From: Acinetobacter pullicarnis | Lineage (GTDB): Bacteria > Pseudomonadota > Gammaproteobacteria > Pseudomonadales > Moraxellaceae | Reading direction: 5' to 3' | NCBI RefSeq assembly: GCF_006352475.1 | Contig: NZ_VCMZ01000001.1 | Span: 496,001 to 560,000, forward strand | DNA length: 64,000 bases | Part shown: piece after piece, positions 29,050 through 38,814 of the stretch | Layout: the number at the start of each line of letters is the position of its first letter | Position numbering within the stretch: position 1 is the stretch's first letter | Notes under the pieces: generated by a model | Seen by the model: the letters and a program-made list of their open reading frames with translations, nothing else | Database searches by the model: none | What the model was told of the DNA's origin: nothing | Translations under genes and position numbers: made by a program

Positions 29050-30420
29050 ATGATGAAAAATAGAATTAATCTGCAGGAAATTGATCGCCTAGTTGACGCT
29101 AAAAATGGTCGCATTGTGCCATCTATTTATACCGACCCAGAATTATATGATCTCGAACTTGAGCGTGTTTTTGGTCGGACATGGTTATTTCTATGCCATG
29201 AAAGCCAAATTCCCAAAGCCGGCGACTTTTTTAATACTTATATGGGTGAAGACCCAATCATCGTTACTCGCCAAAAAGATGGCTCGATCAAAGGTTTGTT
29301 AAACCAATGTCGACATCGTTCAATGCGTGTCAGTTTTGCAGACTGCGGCAACACCCGTGCCTTTACCTGTCCTTATCATGGTTGGTCGTATGGGGTGGAT
29401 GGGCAACTCAAAGATATCCCATTGGAAGATCGTGCTTTTCCGCAAGGCGCTTGCAAAGAAAAATGGGGCTTAATTGAAGTCAATCGTATTGAATCCTATA
29501 AAGGTTTGATCTTTGGTTGCTGGGATGAAACCACCCCAGACCTATTGGATTATATGGGCGATATCGCTTGGTATTTAGATGGTGTCTTAGACCGCAGACC
29601 GGGCGGCACCGAGATTATCGGTGGTGTACATAAGTGGGAAATCGAATGTAACTGGAAATTTGCGGCAGAACAATTTGCATCAGATCAATACCATGCATTG
29701 TTCTCACATGCTTCTGCGATTCAAGTTTTGGGTGCAAAACCCGATGATGACAGCAGTAAAAAACTTGGTGATGCACAAACCGCGCGTCCAGTCTGGGAAA
29801 CGGCCAAAGATGCCATTCAATACGGTCAGCGTGGCCATGGTTCAGGTTTCTTCTTTACCGAAAAACCTGATGCCAACGTGTGGGTTGATGGTGAGGTCGC
29901 CAACTATTTCCGTGAAACTTACGATGAAGTAAAAGAGCGTTTAGGTGATGTTCGTGCCTTACGTTTGGCAGGACACAACAACATGTTCCCGACCATGTCA
30001 TGGTTGAACGGTACGGCAACATTGCGTGTTTGGCATCCACGTGGTCCCAATAAAACTGAAGTTTGGGCATTCTGTATTGCCGATGCTGAAGCTTCACAAG
30101 AAGTAAAAGAAGCCTTTGAACGTTCCGCCACCCGTGCCTTTGGTCCAGCCGGTTTTCTTGAGCAAGATGACTCCGAAAACTGGATTGAAATCCAAAAAGT
30201 GTTACGTGGTTATAAAGCACGTAACAATCCATTGTTGATGGAAATGGGCTTGGGCAACGAAAAAGTCCGTGAAGATGGTATTCCAGGGATTACCAACTAT
30301 ATTTTTTCAGAAACCGCTGCGCGTGGTATGTACCGTCGTTGGGCCGATTTACTGATACATGAAACTTGGGAAGACGTTGAAAAAGCCACCGATGCTTATG
30401 AGCAGGAGTTATTGAAATGA
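29050..30420 (+). CDS. hcaE: 3-phenylpropionate/cinnamate dioxygenase alpha subunit
   Basis: Catalytic large subunit of a Rieske non-haem iron dioxygenase that makes the cis-dihydrodiol of 3-phenylpropionate or cinnamate. About 456 residues (E. coli HcaE 453). The start is ATG at 29050 or 29053 behind GGAGAG. The Rieske cluster ligands are in [16 protein letters not shown] and [10 protein letters not shown]. The mononuclear iron site is [17 protein letters not shown] (His, His and a distal Asp). Long stretches match E. coli HcaE almost word for word, such as [20 protein letters not shown]. First gene of hcaEFCB-mhpB-hcaD; stop overlaps hcaF (ATGA). Confidence 0.96.
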   Translation: MMKNRINLQEIDRLVDAKNGRIVPSIYTDPELYDLELERVFGRTWLFLCHESQIPKAGDFFNTYMGEDPIIVTRQKDGSIKGLLNQCRHRSMRVSFADCGNTRAFTCPYHGWSYGVDGQLKDIPLEDRAFPQGACKEKWGLIEVNRIESYKGLIFGCWDETTPDLLDYMGDIAWYLDGVLDRRPGGTEIIGGVHKWEIECNWKFAAEQFASDQYHALFSHASAIQVLGAKPDDDSSKKLGDAQTARPVWETAKDAIQYGQRGHGSGFFFTEKPDANVWVDGEVANYFRETYDEVKERLGDVRALRLAGHNNMFPTMSWLNGTATLRVWHPRGPNKTEVWAFCIADAEASQEVKEAFERSATRAFGPAGFLEQDDSENWIEIQKVLRGYKARNNPLLMEMGLGNEKVREDGIPGITNYIFSETAARGMYRRWADLLIHETWEDVEKATDAYEQELLK

Positions 30421-30935
30421 AGCTTGTCAGCATGGAATTACAGCATCAGATCAGTCAGTTTTTGTATCAGGAAGCCGCGTTGTTGGATGAATGGCGTTTT
30501 CGTGAATGGTTAGATGTGCTTGCAGAAGATATCTCTTATACCTTGCGTACCACGCCCAATGCGCAAACCCGTGATCGTCGTCGTGCACTCGAATTGCCGA
30601 CCACATGGGTGTTTAACGATAACAAGCATTTACTTGAACGTCGTGTCGCACGTTTAGAAACGGGAATGGCTTGGGCCGAAGAGCCGCCATCACGCACCAC
30701 CCATATGGTGACCAATATTCGCGCTGAAGCCACTGATGTTGAAGGCGAATATGATGTACATGTCTGCTATTTGTTGTATCGCACCCAGAAAGAAAAAGAT
30801 GTGACTTTCTATGTGGGCAAGCGCTTGGACAAGCTTCGTCGAGTTGATTCAGGGCTTGGTTGGCAAATTTTCAACCGTAAAATCACCTTAGATCAGGTGA
30901 CTTACAATTCGCATAACTTGAGTGTGTTCTTCTAA
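30417..30935 (+). CDS. hcaF: 3-phenylpropionate/cinnamate dioxygenase beta subunit
   Basis: Small structural subunit of the alpha3beta3 dioxygenase, 172 residues, same length as E. coli HcaF. Conserved segments: [55 protein letters not shown] and the C-terminal SHNLSVFF. Translationally coupled to hcaE (4-nt overlap) and to hcaC (stop and start share one base, TAATG). Confidence 0.95.
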   Translation: MKLVSMELQHQISQFLYQEAALLDEWRFREWLDVLAEDISYTLRTTPNAQTRDRRRALELPTTWVFNDNKHLLERRVARLETGMAWAEEPPSRTTHMVTNIRAEATDVEGEYDVHVCYLLYRTQKEKDVTFYVGKRLDKLRRVDSGLGWQIFNRKITLDQVTYNSHNLSVFF

Positions 30936-31261
30936 TGAATAAAATTTTTCTATGTCAAATCGACGAAATAGACGAGGGTGAAGCACTCCGCGTCGAATGC
31001 GGTGTCAATGGCATTGAAGCGTTGGCAGTGTTCAATTTGGCAGGTGAGTTTTTTGCCATGAATGACCGTTGCTCACATGGTAATGCCTCAATGTCAGAGG
31101 GTTATCTTGAGGACGATGGTACGGTGGAATGTCCATTGCATGCGGCACGATTTTGTTTAAAAACCGGGACGGCTTTATGCCTCCCTGCAACAGATACCAT
31201 TCAAACCTTTCCGGTAAGTATCGAAGCTGATGGGTTGTATGTGCAGATGGAAGGAGCCTAA
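30935..31261 (+). CDS. hcaC: Rieske [2Fe-2S] ferredoxin of the dioxygenase
   Basis: 108-residue electron carrier between HcaD and HcaE. Rieske ligands are CSHG near residue 46 and CPLHAARF near residue 65. FALRVECGVNG-like N-terminal strands agree with HcaC/BphA3 ferredoxins. It shares one base with the hcaF stop and ends 2 nt before hcaB. Confidence 0.94.
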   Translation: MNKIFLCQIDEIDEGEALRVECGVNGIEALAVFNLAGEFFAMNDRCSHGNASMSEGYLEDDGTVECPLHAARFCLKTGTALCLPATDTIQTFPVSIEADGLYVQMEGA

Positions 31262-31263
31262 GC

Positions 31264-32082
31264 ATGGGATGGTTACAGGGCGAAGTGGCGCTAATTACCG
31301 GTGGTGGCTCTGGTTTGGGATTAGCACTGGTGCAGCGCTTTTTAAATGAAGGAGCAAAAGTTGCGGTCTTGCAGCGCTCAGCTGAAAAAGTAGCGGCATT
31401 AAAGCAACGCTTTGGCGATGAAATTGTGGTGGTTGAAGGGGATGTAACTTGTTATCAAGACAATGTCCGTGCAGTCGAAGCCACAGTACAACGCTTTGGT
31501 AAGCTGGATTGTTTTATCGCCAATGCGGGGATTTGGGATCATTATGCTGACATCGTCAACATGTCAGGTGAACAACTCGAAACTGCATTTGATGAAATCA
31601 TGGCAATCAATAGTAAGTCTCTGATTTTAGGTGCGAAAGCAGCACTAGATGAATTGATTAAATCTGAAGGTTCGATCGTTCTGACCCTGTCCAATGCGGC
31701 TTCTTATTCGGGTGGCGGTGGGCCGATTTATACCGCATCGAAACATGCGGGTGTTGGGGTAATGAAAGAGCTGGCCTATGAATTGGCACCGAAAGTTCGG
31801 GTCAATGCGGTTGCACCATCGGGCATGAACGTCAACATTAAAGGCGCGGCATCTTTGGGGCAGCAAAATGTTGGGCTGCTTGATGGTCGCGATATGTCTG
31901 TTTTGGCACAAGGCATGCCACTGAATTTTTTACCTGAAGCTGAAGATATGACGGGCTGCTATGTGTTATTGGCAGCACGCGAAAACAATCGACCGTTGAC
32001 AGGTGTATTGATCAATGCCGATTGTGGCTTGGGTATTCGTGGACTACGTAAGCCACGCGCAGGTTTTTTTGACGAGGCTTAA
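31264..32082 (+). CDS. hcaB: 3-phenylpropionate dihydrodiol dehydrogenase
   Basis: Short-chain dehydrogenase of 272 residues that oxidises the cis-dihydrodiol to 2,3-dihydroxyphenylpropionate with NAD+. Cofactor motif LITGGGSGLGLALVQRF, IANAGIWD, and catalytic YTASK near residue 155 with a preceding Ser. The C-terminus DCGLGIRGLRKPRAG is typical of the BphB/HcaB group. Separated from mhpB by 84 nt holding a small hairpin. Confidence 0.94.
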   Translation: MGWLQGEVALITGGGSGLGLALVQRFLNEGAKVAVLQRSAEKVAALKQRFGDEIVVVEGDVTCYQDNVRAVEATVQRFGKLDCFIANAGIWDHYADIVNMSGEQLETAFDEIMAINSKSLILGAKAALDELIKSEGSIVLTLSNAASYSGGGGPIYTASKHAGVGVMKELAYELAPKVRVNAVAPSGMNVNIKGAASLGQQNVGLLDGRDMSVLAQGMPLNFLPEAEDMTGCYVLLAARENNRPLTGVLINADCGLGIRGLRKPRAGFFDEA

Positions 32083-32128
32083 ATATCCGTTAAGTGCGTC
32101 ATAAATCAATCAAGTCAATGGAATAACA

Positions 32129-32148
32129 GGACTGTTCTCCCACAGTCC
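32129..32148 (+). other. small hairpin in the hcaB-mhpB gap
   Basis: GGACTGT and ACAGTCC are exact inverted copies around a 6-nt loop, without a T tract. It could be an mRNA-stability or processing element rather than a terminator, since the operon continues. Confidence 0.4.
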
Positions 32149-32166
32149 GCCCTACAGGAGTAAGTC

Positions 32167-33123
32167 ATGGCGGTAAAGCTGATTTGTGCATCGCACAGCC
32201 CGTTGATGGAGTTTGCGACTCCACAAGATCATGCCCAAGAGCGCAAGGTGCGTGATACCTTCCAATTGTTGGCACAGCAAGTCAAAGACTATGACCCAAC
32301 GCTGATCATTGCCTTTGGCCCAGACCACTTTAATGGCTTCTTTTATGACTTGATGCCAAGTTTTTGTGCTGGGATTCGTGCCAGTGCAGCAGGCGATTGG
32401 AATTATGGTCCCGGTCAGCTCAATGTGCCTGAACCGACCGCCATTGCCATGGTACAGCAGGTACTCGATGCGGGTGTGGACTTGGCATATTCCTATCAAA
32501 TGCAAGCCGATCATGGGGTGACCCAACCATTACACTTTTTATGTGATGGTCAACTTGATCGTTATCCTGTGATTCCTATTTTTATTAACAGTGCTGCTGC
32601 ACCGTTACCCACCACCAAAAGAACCGTGGCATTGGGACGGGCGATTGGCCAGTTTATTCAAAGCCTTGATTTAGAAAAAGAGCGCGTACTGATATTAGGA
32701 ACGGGCGGCTTATCACATGATCCACCGACGCCACAAATGGGAGCTGTTCCACCTGAAGTGGAAGCTTTTTTGATTTCTGGCCGGCATCCAAGTGCTGAAG
32801 CACGTCAGGCACGTCAAGCCAAAGTGATTGCGGTTGGACAAAAACTTGCTGCGGGCGATCAATCCGTTGCCGTACCTTTAAATGCCGATTGGGATCGTGC
32901 CTTGCTCGAAATTTTTCAGCAAGCCGATTTCCAAGCCATTGAAAATATGACCGAAGCGCAAATTCGTGTAGACGGTGGTCGGGGTGGACAAGAAGTTCGC
33001 TGCTGGATGGCTGCATTTGCGGCTTTGGCGGAATTGGGTGAATACCAGATGACGCTACATTGCTATGAAGCGATTAGTGAGTGGATTGCTGGTTTTGGCA
33101 TTGTCTCAGCTGAATTAAAATAA
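32167..33123 (+). CDS. mhpB: 2,3-dihydroxyphenylpropionate 1,2-dioxygenase
   Basis: Class III (LigB-type) extradiol dioxygenase, Fe(II)-dependent, which opens the catechol ring next to the side chain. 318 residues (E. coli 314). Shared segments: CASHSPLMEF, FGPDHFNGFFYDLMPSFCAG, YQMQADHGVTQPL, LGTGGLSHDPPTPQ and EWIAGFGIVSAE. The conserved histidines near residues 7, 58, 119 and 183 include the iron ligands and the catalytic acid. AGGAG lies 6 nt before the ATG. Having it inside the hca operon couples ring hydroxylation and cleavage. Confidence 0.96.
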   Translation: MAVKLICASHSPLMEFATPQDHAQERKVRDTFQLLAQQVKDYDPTLIIAFGPDHFNGFFYDLMPSFCAGIRASAAGDWNYGPGQLNVPEPTAIAMVQQVLDAGVDLAYSYQMQADHGVTQPLHFLCDGQLDRYPVIPIFINSAAAPLPTTKRTVALGRAIGQFIQSLDLEKERVLILGTGGLSHDPPTPQMGAVPPEVEAFLISGRHPSAEARQARQAKVIAVGQKLAAGDQSVAVPLNADWDRALLEIFQQADFQAIENMTEAQIRVDGGRGGQEVRCWMAAFAALAELGEYQMTLHCYEAISEWIAGFGIVSAELK

Positions 33124-33136
33124 GGAAAACAAGCGT

Positions 33137-34384
33137 ATGTCGATCGAAAAAGTTGAAACTGTGCTGATTATTGGTGCCGGCCAAGCAGGTGCCAGTGCCA
33201 TTTTAGAATTACGCGCCCAACACTATCAGGGCAAAATTATTTTGATTGGCGATGAACAGCATCTACCGTATGAACGTCCGCCATTATCAAAAGATGCAAT
33301 TTTAACGCCTGAACAATGCAAGCTTGAAATTCTATCTGCAGAAAAGTTGTTGGAATTGGGCGTAGTGCATCTTGCTGGACAAGCGGTAGTGAAGATTGAG
33401 CCAAATATGCATCAAGTGCATCTGCACAATGGTGACGTGATTGGCTACGATAAATTACTGTTGGCAACGGGGGGCTCGGCACGTCGTTTACCTGATCTTG
33501 ATGCACTCAATCAACAGGTCTATACCTTGCGCACGCTTGAAGATGCACAAGCTTTGATTCAAGTGTTACAACCTAATCGTCGGATTATCTTAATTGGTGG
33601 TGGGGTGATTGGTTTGGAGTTGGCTTCTTCGGCACGTGCCAAAGACTGTCAGGTGACCTTGCTCGAAGTCGGTTCTCGTTTGATGGGACGGACTACACCT
33701 GCAATTTTAGCGGATTATTTGCTAACCCAGCATTGCCAGCACGGCATTGATGTACGCTTAAATACCCAGATTAAACAGTGTCAACTCGAAGGAGATGAGC
33801 TGGTTCTTCAGCTTAGCAATAGTCGTGGTGATGTTGAAGTCTTACGTGCAGATGCCATTATTTATGGGATTGGCATTGTACCCAATAGCCAATTGGCCGT
33901 TGCTGCGGGTTTGGCTGTTGATGGCATGAGTGCGATTCAAGTCGATGCCAATTGCCAAACTTCAGTTGCAGATATTTATGCTGCGGGTGATGTCGCTACT
34001 CAGCTACGTTGTGATGGACAGTATCGCCGTGTGGAAACTTGGGAAAATGCCAATTTGCAGGCTGCTATTTTTGCACGGCATGTGATGGGCGTTGCGCATC
34101 CACAAGCCAATCCTGCATGGTTCTGGAGTGATCAACTCGGCACCAACTATCAGTTTGTTGGCGACATGGGGGCGGATGAATGGTACATCCGTGGGGAAAT
34201 GGATCATTCTGTTCAGAACCCTTCATTTATTTTATTTGGGGTTTCAAATCAGATTATTGTTGCAGGCATCACCGTGAATGCCGCCAAAGAAATGCGCCAT
34301 GTGAAAAAAATGGTTGCTGGACATAGTCAATTTTCAACCGAGTTGCATTTAGACCCAACTCAACAGCTTCGTAAAATGGTTTAA
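33137..34384 (+). CDS. hcaD: ferredoxin--NAD(+) reductase component of the dioxygenase
   Basis: FAD-dependent reductase of 415 residues that passes electrons from NADH to HcaC. FAD site IIGAGQAGASAILELR near residue 10, NAD site IILIGGGVIGLELASSA near residue 150, and the second FAD motif IYAAGDVATQ near residue 280. ETWENANLQAAIFARHVMG is characteristic of the BphA4/HcaD group. Last gene of the operon, followed by a strong terminator. Confidence 0.94.
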   Translation: MSIEKVETVLIIGAGQAGASAILELRAQHYQGKIILIGDEQHLPYERPPLSKDAILTPEQCKLEILSAEKLLELGVVHLAGQAVVKIEPNMHQVHLHNGDVIGYDKLLLATGGSARRLPDLDALNQQVYTLRTLEDAQALIQVLQPNRRIILIGGGVIGLELASSARAKDCQVTLLEVGSRLMGRTTPAILADYLLTQHCQHGIDVRLNTQIKQCQLEGDELVLQLSNSRGDVEVLRADAIIYGIGIVPNSQLAVAAGLAVDGMSAIQVDANCQTSVADIYAAGDVATQLRCDGQYRRVETWENANLQAAIFARHVMGVAHPQANPAWFWSDQLGTNYQFVGDMGADEWYIRGEMDHSVQNPSFILFGVSNQIIVAGITVNAAKEMRHVKKMVAGHSQFSTELHLDPTQQLRKMV

Positions 34385-34440
34385 ATAGATTTTAAGATTG
34401 ATCTTAATGCTTCGTCAGCAGGGACTCTGTTTTTGACTTT

Positions 34441-34472
34441 ACCACTGAATACCCAGTTCAGTGGTTTTTTTT
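34441..34472 (+). terminator. intrinsic terminator of the hca operon
   Basis: ACCACTGAA and TTCAGTGGT around a 7-nt loop, followed by eight T. 57 nt past hcaD. Confidence 0.92.
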
Positions 34473-34538
34473 GTGTCATGCTTTTATTCTCACCGATGTA
34501 CATTCAGTACGCGATGTTGATGTGGCCTCGTTTTCAAT

Positions 34539-35444
34539 ATGGATATAAAAAACATGCATTTTCCTCATTCGCTGCTGGTCATTATTTTTATTTATGCGCT
34601 TTTGGTGGGAATCTGGGCGACCACCCCATTGGCTGTGGTCTGGACCACCCAAGAGCTCGCACCATTGTGGGCGTTACTGCTACGTTATCTGATGGCCAGC
34701 GTGATCATGCTCAGTTTGTTGTTACTGATAAAACAACGTTTGGCGACCGATCGGCAGTCTTTAACCAGTTATTTGGCGGGTAGTCTCAATTTGATTGGGG
34801 CACAGTTATTTATCTATTTGGCTGCAACCACGCTGCACTCAGGCATGATGGTTTTAATTTATGCTTTTGCACCATTAATTGCCGGTCTGATTGAGCATTT
34901 TCTTTTAAAAAGTAATCGACTACAGCTACGTCAATGGCTTGGTATGTTGGTCGCGCTGAGTGGTTTAATTTTTATTTTGACAGAACAAGGCCAAGCTGCA
35001 CCTGATCCATTCGGGGTGTTGTTGATGTTTATCAGTGTCCTTTGTTATATCTGCTCAATTTTTTGGGTGAAAAAAATCAATGCGAACTTAAGCCCAATGT
35101 CTCAAGCCACAGGTGCTTTGGTGATTTCAGCTTTGGCTGCGCTGTTGTTTTTGCCTTTTATTTGGGAGGATGCACCCACCCAAATTCCGAGTATGCAGAG
35201 TGGGTTCGCTTTTTTATTTACAGTGCTGATGTCATCTATCGTTGCGATGCTGTGTTATTTCTGGCTGATCCCACGGCTACCCGCATCGACTTTTGCCTTA
35301 AGTAACCTGATGACGCCAGGCATTGCACTGAGTTTAGGCGTGATTTTGAATGCAGAGCCAATGAGCGCGCATCTGATGTTTGGCTTGGTATTGGTATTGC
35401 TGGGAATGATCATTTATTTTTTTGGCAAGCGTGCCAGCAATTGA
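34539..35444 (+). CDS. EamA/DMT family transporter
   Basis: About 301 residues with ten hydrophobic helices arranged as two EamA repeats. The second half holds VLLMFISVLCYICSIFWVKKIN and the typical end FGLVLVLLGMIIYFFGKR. Such proteins usually export amino acids or metabolites; the substrate is unknown. It lies just after the hca operon but beyond its terminator, so membership in the pathway is doubtful. A second in-frame ATG at 34554 is an alternative start. Confidence 0.85.
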   Translation: MDIKNMHFPHSLLVIIFIYALLVGIWATTPLAVVWTTQELAPLWALLLRYLMASVIMLSLLLLIKQRLATDRQSLTSYLAGSLNLIGAQLFIYLAATTLHSGMMVLIYAFAPLIAGLIEHFLLKSNRLQLRQWLGMLVALSGLIFILTEQGQAAPDPFGVLLMFISVLCYICSIFWVKKINANLSPMSQATGALVISALAALLFLPFIWEDAPTQIPSMQSGFAFLFTVLMSSIVAMLCYFWLIPRLPASTFALSNLMTPGIALSLGVILNAEPMSAHLMFGLVLVLLGMIIYFFGKRASN

Positions 35445-35953
35445 GGGGATTTTCTTGTGCTTTTTAGAGGTTTAGGGGATGTAAAAGCCTATAACTCGAA
35501 CAACAAAAAGCCAAATAAAAATTGAAAGTCGTTACGCTAATATTCAAGCTGCATTGTCAATATGGCTTATTTCCGTGAATTGAGGTAAGTTGAGCTGCAA
35601 CTGCTGAACCTATGGATTGAATGTGTTTCGACAGTTTGAATGTGGCTGGCCATGTTGGATGCTGAAATAAAAATGATTGATTTTAGAAGTGCTTTTTTAC
35701 ATGTTACACTTAACTTAAGTTTGTTTTATCAAAATTTACTTCACAGTCAAAGTGGGAAATTTTTAGAGAGATAAGCAAGAAGTAATTAAATTGGTGTATT
35801 TTATACTGTTTTCCTTCACCGTTAAATCGTCATGTTTTGCTGGCGATGTTGCAATCTCATCAATGGCGACCGCTGTCATTGATTGGTTTTTTAGACATAT
35901 GTTGTGTGATTTTGAGTTGAAGTTAAACCCATGAAAGAGTGTTTAGTATAACC
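35445..35953. other. intergenic region upstream of the MBL hydrolase gene
   Basis: About 510 bp. Holds a 10-bp palindrome AACTTAAGTT near 35713 and several AT-rich stretches. No ORF with a ribosome binding site, RNA gene or repeat was recognised. Possible remnant DNA or a promoter region. Confidence 0.4.
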
Positions 35954-37075
35954 ATGCCGAATAAAGTGGGGACTGATCCGAATCTTGATCTTGTCATTGA
36001 TCAATCCGAAATAGACCATCCTAAACCAAGCCCAATCTTGCATTACCGCCTGCGTACCGTCAATTGTTTGACGCATACTTGGTTTGCACCTGTATATCCG
36101 ATTACCAACTGTAAACATCACAATGGTAAGCAGTTTTTCAATGAGCATCCAAGCCCAGACGGTCGTACCCGTTGGGATCTGGTCAAATGGATTATGCTTA
36201 GAAAGTCGCAGACTTGGCAGGTAGATAGCGAGCAAGAGACGACAAAGTTCTTTGCCGCGATTAAGCCCAAGCTGCCAGAAAACCGCCCAGATGCGGATAT
36301 GGATGATTGGAAAGTTTGGTTTGTTGGACATGCCACTGCCTTAATTCAAATCGGTCCCTATAACTTTTTGACCGATCCGGTATGGGCTGACCATGTCAGT
36401 CCAAGACAAGGGATGGGCCCCAAACGGGTGTGTCCTGCTGGCATCGCCTTAGAACATTTACCTCAAATTCATGCGGTACTGCTGAGCCATAATCACTACG
36501 ATCATATGGATATTGCTAGTCTGCGCTGGTTACATGAAAAATTTGCCATGCCAATTTATACCGGCTTGGGCAATAGCTGTTACATGGATAAATCATTTCA
36601 TATTATTGAGATGGATTGGTGGCAGTCCGAACTCTTTCATGGCATTAAAGTGATTTATACACCTGCCCAACATGGTTCAGGTCGTGGTATGCGTGATCAA
36701 AATGCCGCGTTGTGGGGTGGCTTTTCTTTGTTGACCGAGCAGGGGCATTGTTTTTTTGCAGGAGATACCGGTTATTCACCGCATTTTAAAGAAATTCAAA
36801 AACGCTTAGGTACACCGCGCATTGCGCTGTTACCGATTGGTGCCTATGAGCCACGTGAGTTGATGCGTTATATGCATATGAATCCGCAAGATGCATTTCA
36901 GGCACATTTGGATTTGCAGGCCAAGCGCTCACTGGCAATTCATTATCGGACTTTTCAGTTGACGGATGAAATGCGTGATCAACCTGAAAAGGACTTGTAT
37001 CAAGCCATGAAACATTCTTCAAAACTAATGAACCCATTCTATTGCATTCGAGAAGGCATGAAAGTCGTGGTCTAA
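35954..37075 (+). CDS. MBL-fold metal-dependent hydrolase (UlaG/NAPE-PLD-like)
   Basis: About 373 residues from the ATG at 35954 (MPNKVGTDPNLD); a GTG at 35939 is an alternative. Metallo-beta-lactamase fold: VWFVGHATALIQIGPYNFLTDPVW, zinc motif LLSHNHYDHMD near residue 180, then AQHGSGR, FFAGDTGYSP and AIHYRTFQLTDE. This pattern matches the phospholipase D-like (NAPE-PLD) group that includes RomA-type proteins. Substrate unknown, possibly a phospholipid or lactone. Single gene. Confidence 0.85.
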   Translation: MPNKVGTDPNLDLVIDQSEIDHPKPSPILHYRLRTVNCLTHTWFAPVYPITNCKHHNGKQFFNEHPSPDGRTRWDLVKWIMLRKSQTWQVDSEQETTKFFAAIKPKLPENRPDADMDDWKVWFVGHATALIQIGPYNFLTDPVWADHVSPRQGMGPKRVCPAGIALEHLPQIHAVLLSHNHYDHMDIASLRWLHEKFAMPIYTGLGNSCYMDKSFHIIEMDWWQSELFHGIKVIYTPAQHGSGRGMRDQNAALWGGFSLLTEQGHCFFAGDTGYSPHFKEIQKRLGTPRIALLPIGAYEPRELMRYMHMNPQDAFQAHLDLQAKRSLAIHYRTFQLTDEMRDQPEKDLYQAMKHSSKLMNPFYCIREGMKVVV

Positions 37076-37104
37076 GCCCATGATATGACGTTTGCGCAAA
37101 AACT

Positions 37105-37273
37105 AAAAAACCACCCGAAGGTTAATGCCAATCAGTTAAGACAAATACAACTGTTTTTGATTGATCAGTTGCATCTGAAAGCCCCTTCTCCCTTTGGGAG
37201 AAGGCTGGGAAGAGGGTGCTTTTAAACCACAAAATCCCTTAACTGACTGGTATTAACCCGAAGGTGGTTTTTT
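37105..37273. terminator. shared terminator split by a MITE
   Basis: AAAAAACCACC at 37105-37115 and GGTGGTTTTTT at 37263-37273 are the two arms of what was a compact bidirectional hairpin with a CGAA loop between the convergent MBL and catalase genes. The arms are now separated by a 135-bp insertion plus the duplicated target. Confidence 0.75.
37122..37256. mobile_element. 135-bp MITE-like element with 8-bp target duplication
   Basis: Terminal inverted repeats TTAATGCCAATCAGTTAAG (left) and, read inverted, TTAATACCAGTCAGTTAAG (right) differ at two positions. The direct repeat CCCGAAGG flanks the element at 37114-37121 and 37257-37264. There is no coding capacity. An internal palindrome CCTTCTCCC-TTT-GGGAGAAGG lies at 37184-37204. 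This is the structure of a non-autonomous transposon mobilised in trans; the parent transposase family is not identified here. Confidence 0.85.
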
Positions 37274-37293
37274 ATTGCGGTCTAATCAGTAGC

Positions 37294-38814
37294 TTAGAGT
37301 AAGCTTGCTTGACCAAGTGCAGGATCGGTTGCACGTGCTGCTTGTGCATCTTCAACGCTTAAGCCAAGTGCTTTGGCAACCCCTTGCCCATAGGCCGGAT
37401 CACAGGCATAGCAGTTACGAATATGACGATACTTAATAAAATCAAGTGCATCGCCCATTGCACCTGCGGTGTTGTTAAATAAGGCTTGCTGTTGTTCCGC
37501 AGTCATTAAATTAAACAAGGCACGCGGTTGGCTAAAGTAATCTGCATCATCTTGACGGAAATCCCAATGCGCTGCATCCCCTGTAATTTTTAGTGGTGGC
37601 TCTTGGTATTGCGGTTGTTCTTGCCACTGGTTAAAGCTGTTTGGCTCATAGTGTGGCAGACCACCATAGTTACTGTCGGTACGACCTTGACCATCACGGT
37701 GATTGGAGAATACCGGACAGCGTGCAGCATTGACTGGAATTTGTTGATAATTACCACCTAAACGGTAGCGCTGTGCATCTGCATAGTTAAACAAACGTGC
37801 TTGTAACATGCGGTCTGGCGAAACGCTGATCCCTGGAACCAAGTTGCTTGGTGCAAAGGCCGATTGTTCCACATCGAGGAAGAAGTTTTCAGGATTGCGA
37901 TTTAGTTCAAATTCACCGACTTCAATTAATGGGTAATCGCCTTTCGGCCAAACTTTGGTTAAATCGAATGGGTGATAAGGGACTTTATCTGCATCGGTTT
38001 CAGGCATGATTTGCACATAGAGTTTCCATTTCGGGAAGTTGCCTTCTTCAATGGCATTGAACAAATCACGTTGGTTGCTTTCACGGTCTTTGGCAACAAT
38101 GGCTTCTGCTTCAGCATCGGTTGTGTTTTCAATACCTTGCTGTGTACGGAAATGGAACTTTACCCAGAAACGTTCATTTTGTGCATTGATGAAACTATAG
38201 GTGTGGCTACCAAAGCCATGCATATGACGGAAGCTTTTTGGAATACCACGGTCTGACATCACAATAGTGACTTGGTGCAATGACTCTGGCAATAACGTCC
38301 AGAAATCCCAGTTATTGGTTGCACTACGCATATTGGTGCGCGGATCACGTTTAACTGCTTTGTTTAGATCTGGGAATTTTCTTGGATCACGCATAAAGAA
38401 CACAGGTGTGTTGTTCCCAACCATGTCCCAGTTGCCTTCTTCGGTATAAAACTTCAGGGCAAAACCACGAATATCACGTTCCGCATCTGCTGCACCACGT
38501 TCGCCAGCAACCGTGGTAAAGCGGGCAAACATTTCAGTTTTTTTACCAATTTCGCTAAAAATTTTGGCGCGGGTGTATTGGCTAATATCATGAGTCACGG
38601 TAAATGTACCGAAAGCACCCGAACCTTTGGCATGCATACGACGCTCTGGAATGACTTCACGTGCAAAGTTTGCCAGTTTCTCATTGAGCCACAAATCTTG
38701 GGCAAGCAGCGGCCCGCGTGCACCTGCAGTTAAGCTGTTTTGGTTGTCGGCAACAGGTGCGCCAAAATCAGTGGTGAGATGGGTGACTGGACATTTTCTA
38801 GGGTCTTGGCTCAT
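37294..38814 (-). CDS. katA: catalase (haem, monofunctional)
   Basis: 506-residue small-subunit catalase that converts hydrogen peroxide to water and oxygen. Active-site histidine in [17 protein letters not shown] near residue 60; [15 protein letters not shown]; distal Asn region [14 protein letters not shown]; proximal haem tyrosine in [13 protein letters not shown] near residue 345. No long C-terminal flavodoxin-like domain, so not the KatE large-subunit type. The start has a ribosome binding site (GGAG) upstream. No regulator is adjacent. Confidence 0.95.
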   Translation of the reverse strand: MSQDPRKCPVTHLTTDFGAPVADNQNSLTAGARGPLLAQDLWLNEKLANFAREVIPERRMHAKGSGAFGTFTVTHDISQYTRAKIFSEIGKKTEMFARFTTVAGERGAADAERDIRGFALKFYTEEGNWDMVGNNTPVFFMRDPRKFPDLNKAVKRDPRTNMRSATNNWDFWTLLPESLHQVTIVMSDRGIPKSFRHMHGFGSHTYSFINAQNERFWVKFHFRTQQGIENTTDAEAEAIVAKDRESNQRDLFNAIEEGNFPKWKLYVQIMPETDADKVPYHPFDLTKVWPKGDYPLIEVGEFELNRNPENFFLDVEQSAFAPSNLVPGISVSPDRMLQARLFNYADAQRYRLGGNYQQIPVNAARCPVFSNHRDGQGRTDSNYGGLPHYEPNSFNQWQEQPQYQEPPLKITGDAAHWDFRQDDADYFSQPRALFNLMTAEQQQALFNNTAGAMGDALDFIKYRHIRNCYACDPAYGQGVAKALGLSVEDAQAARATDPALGQASLL

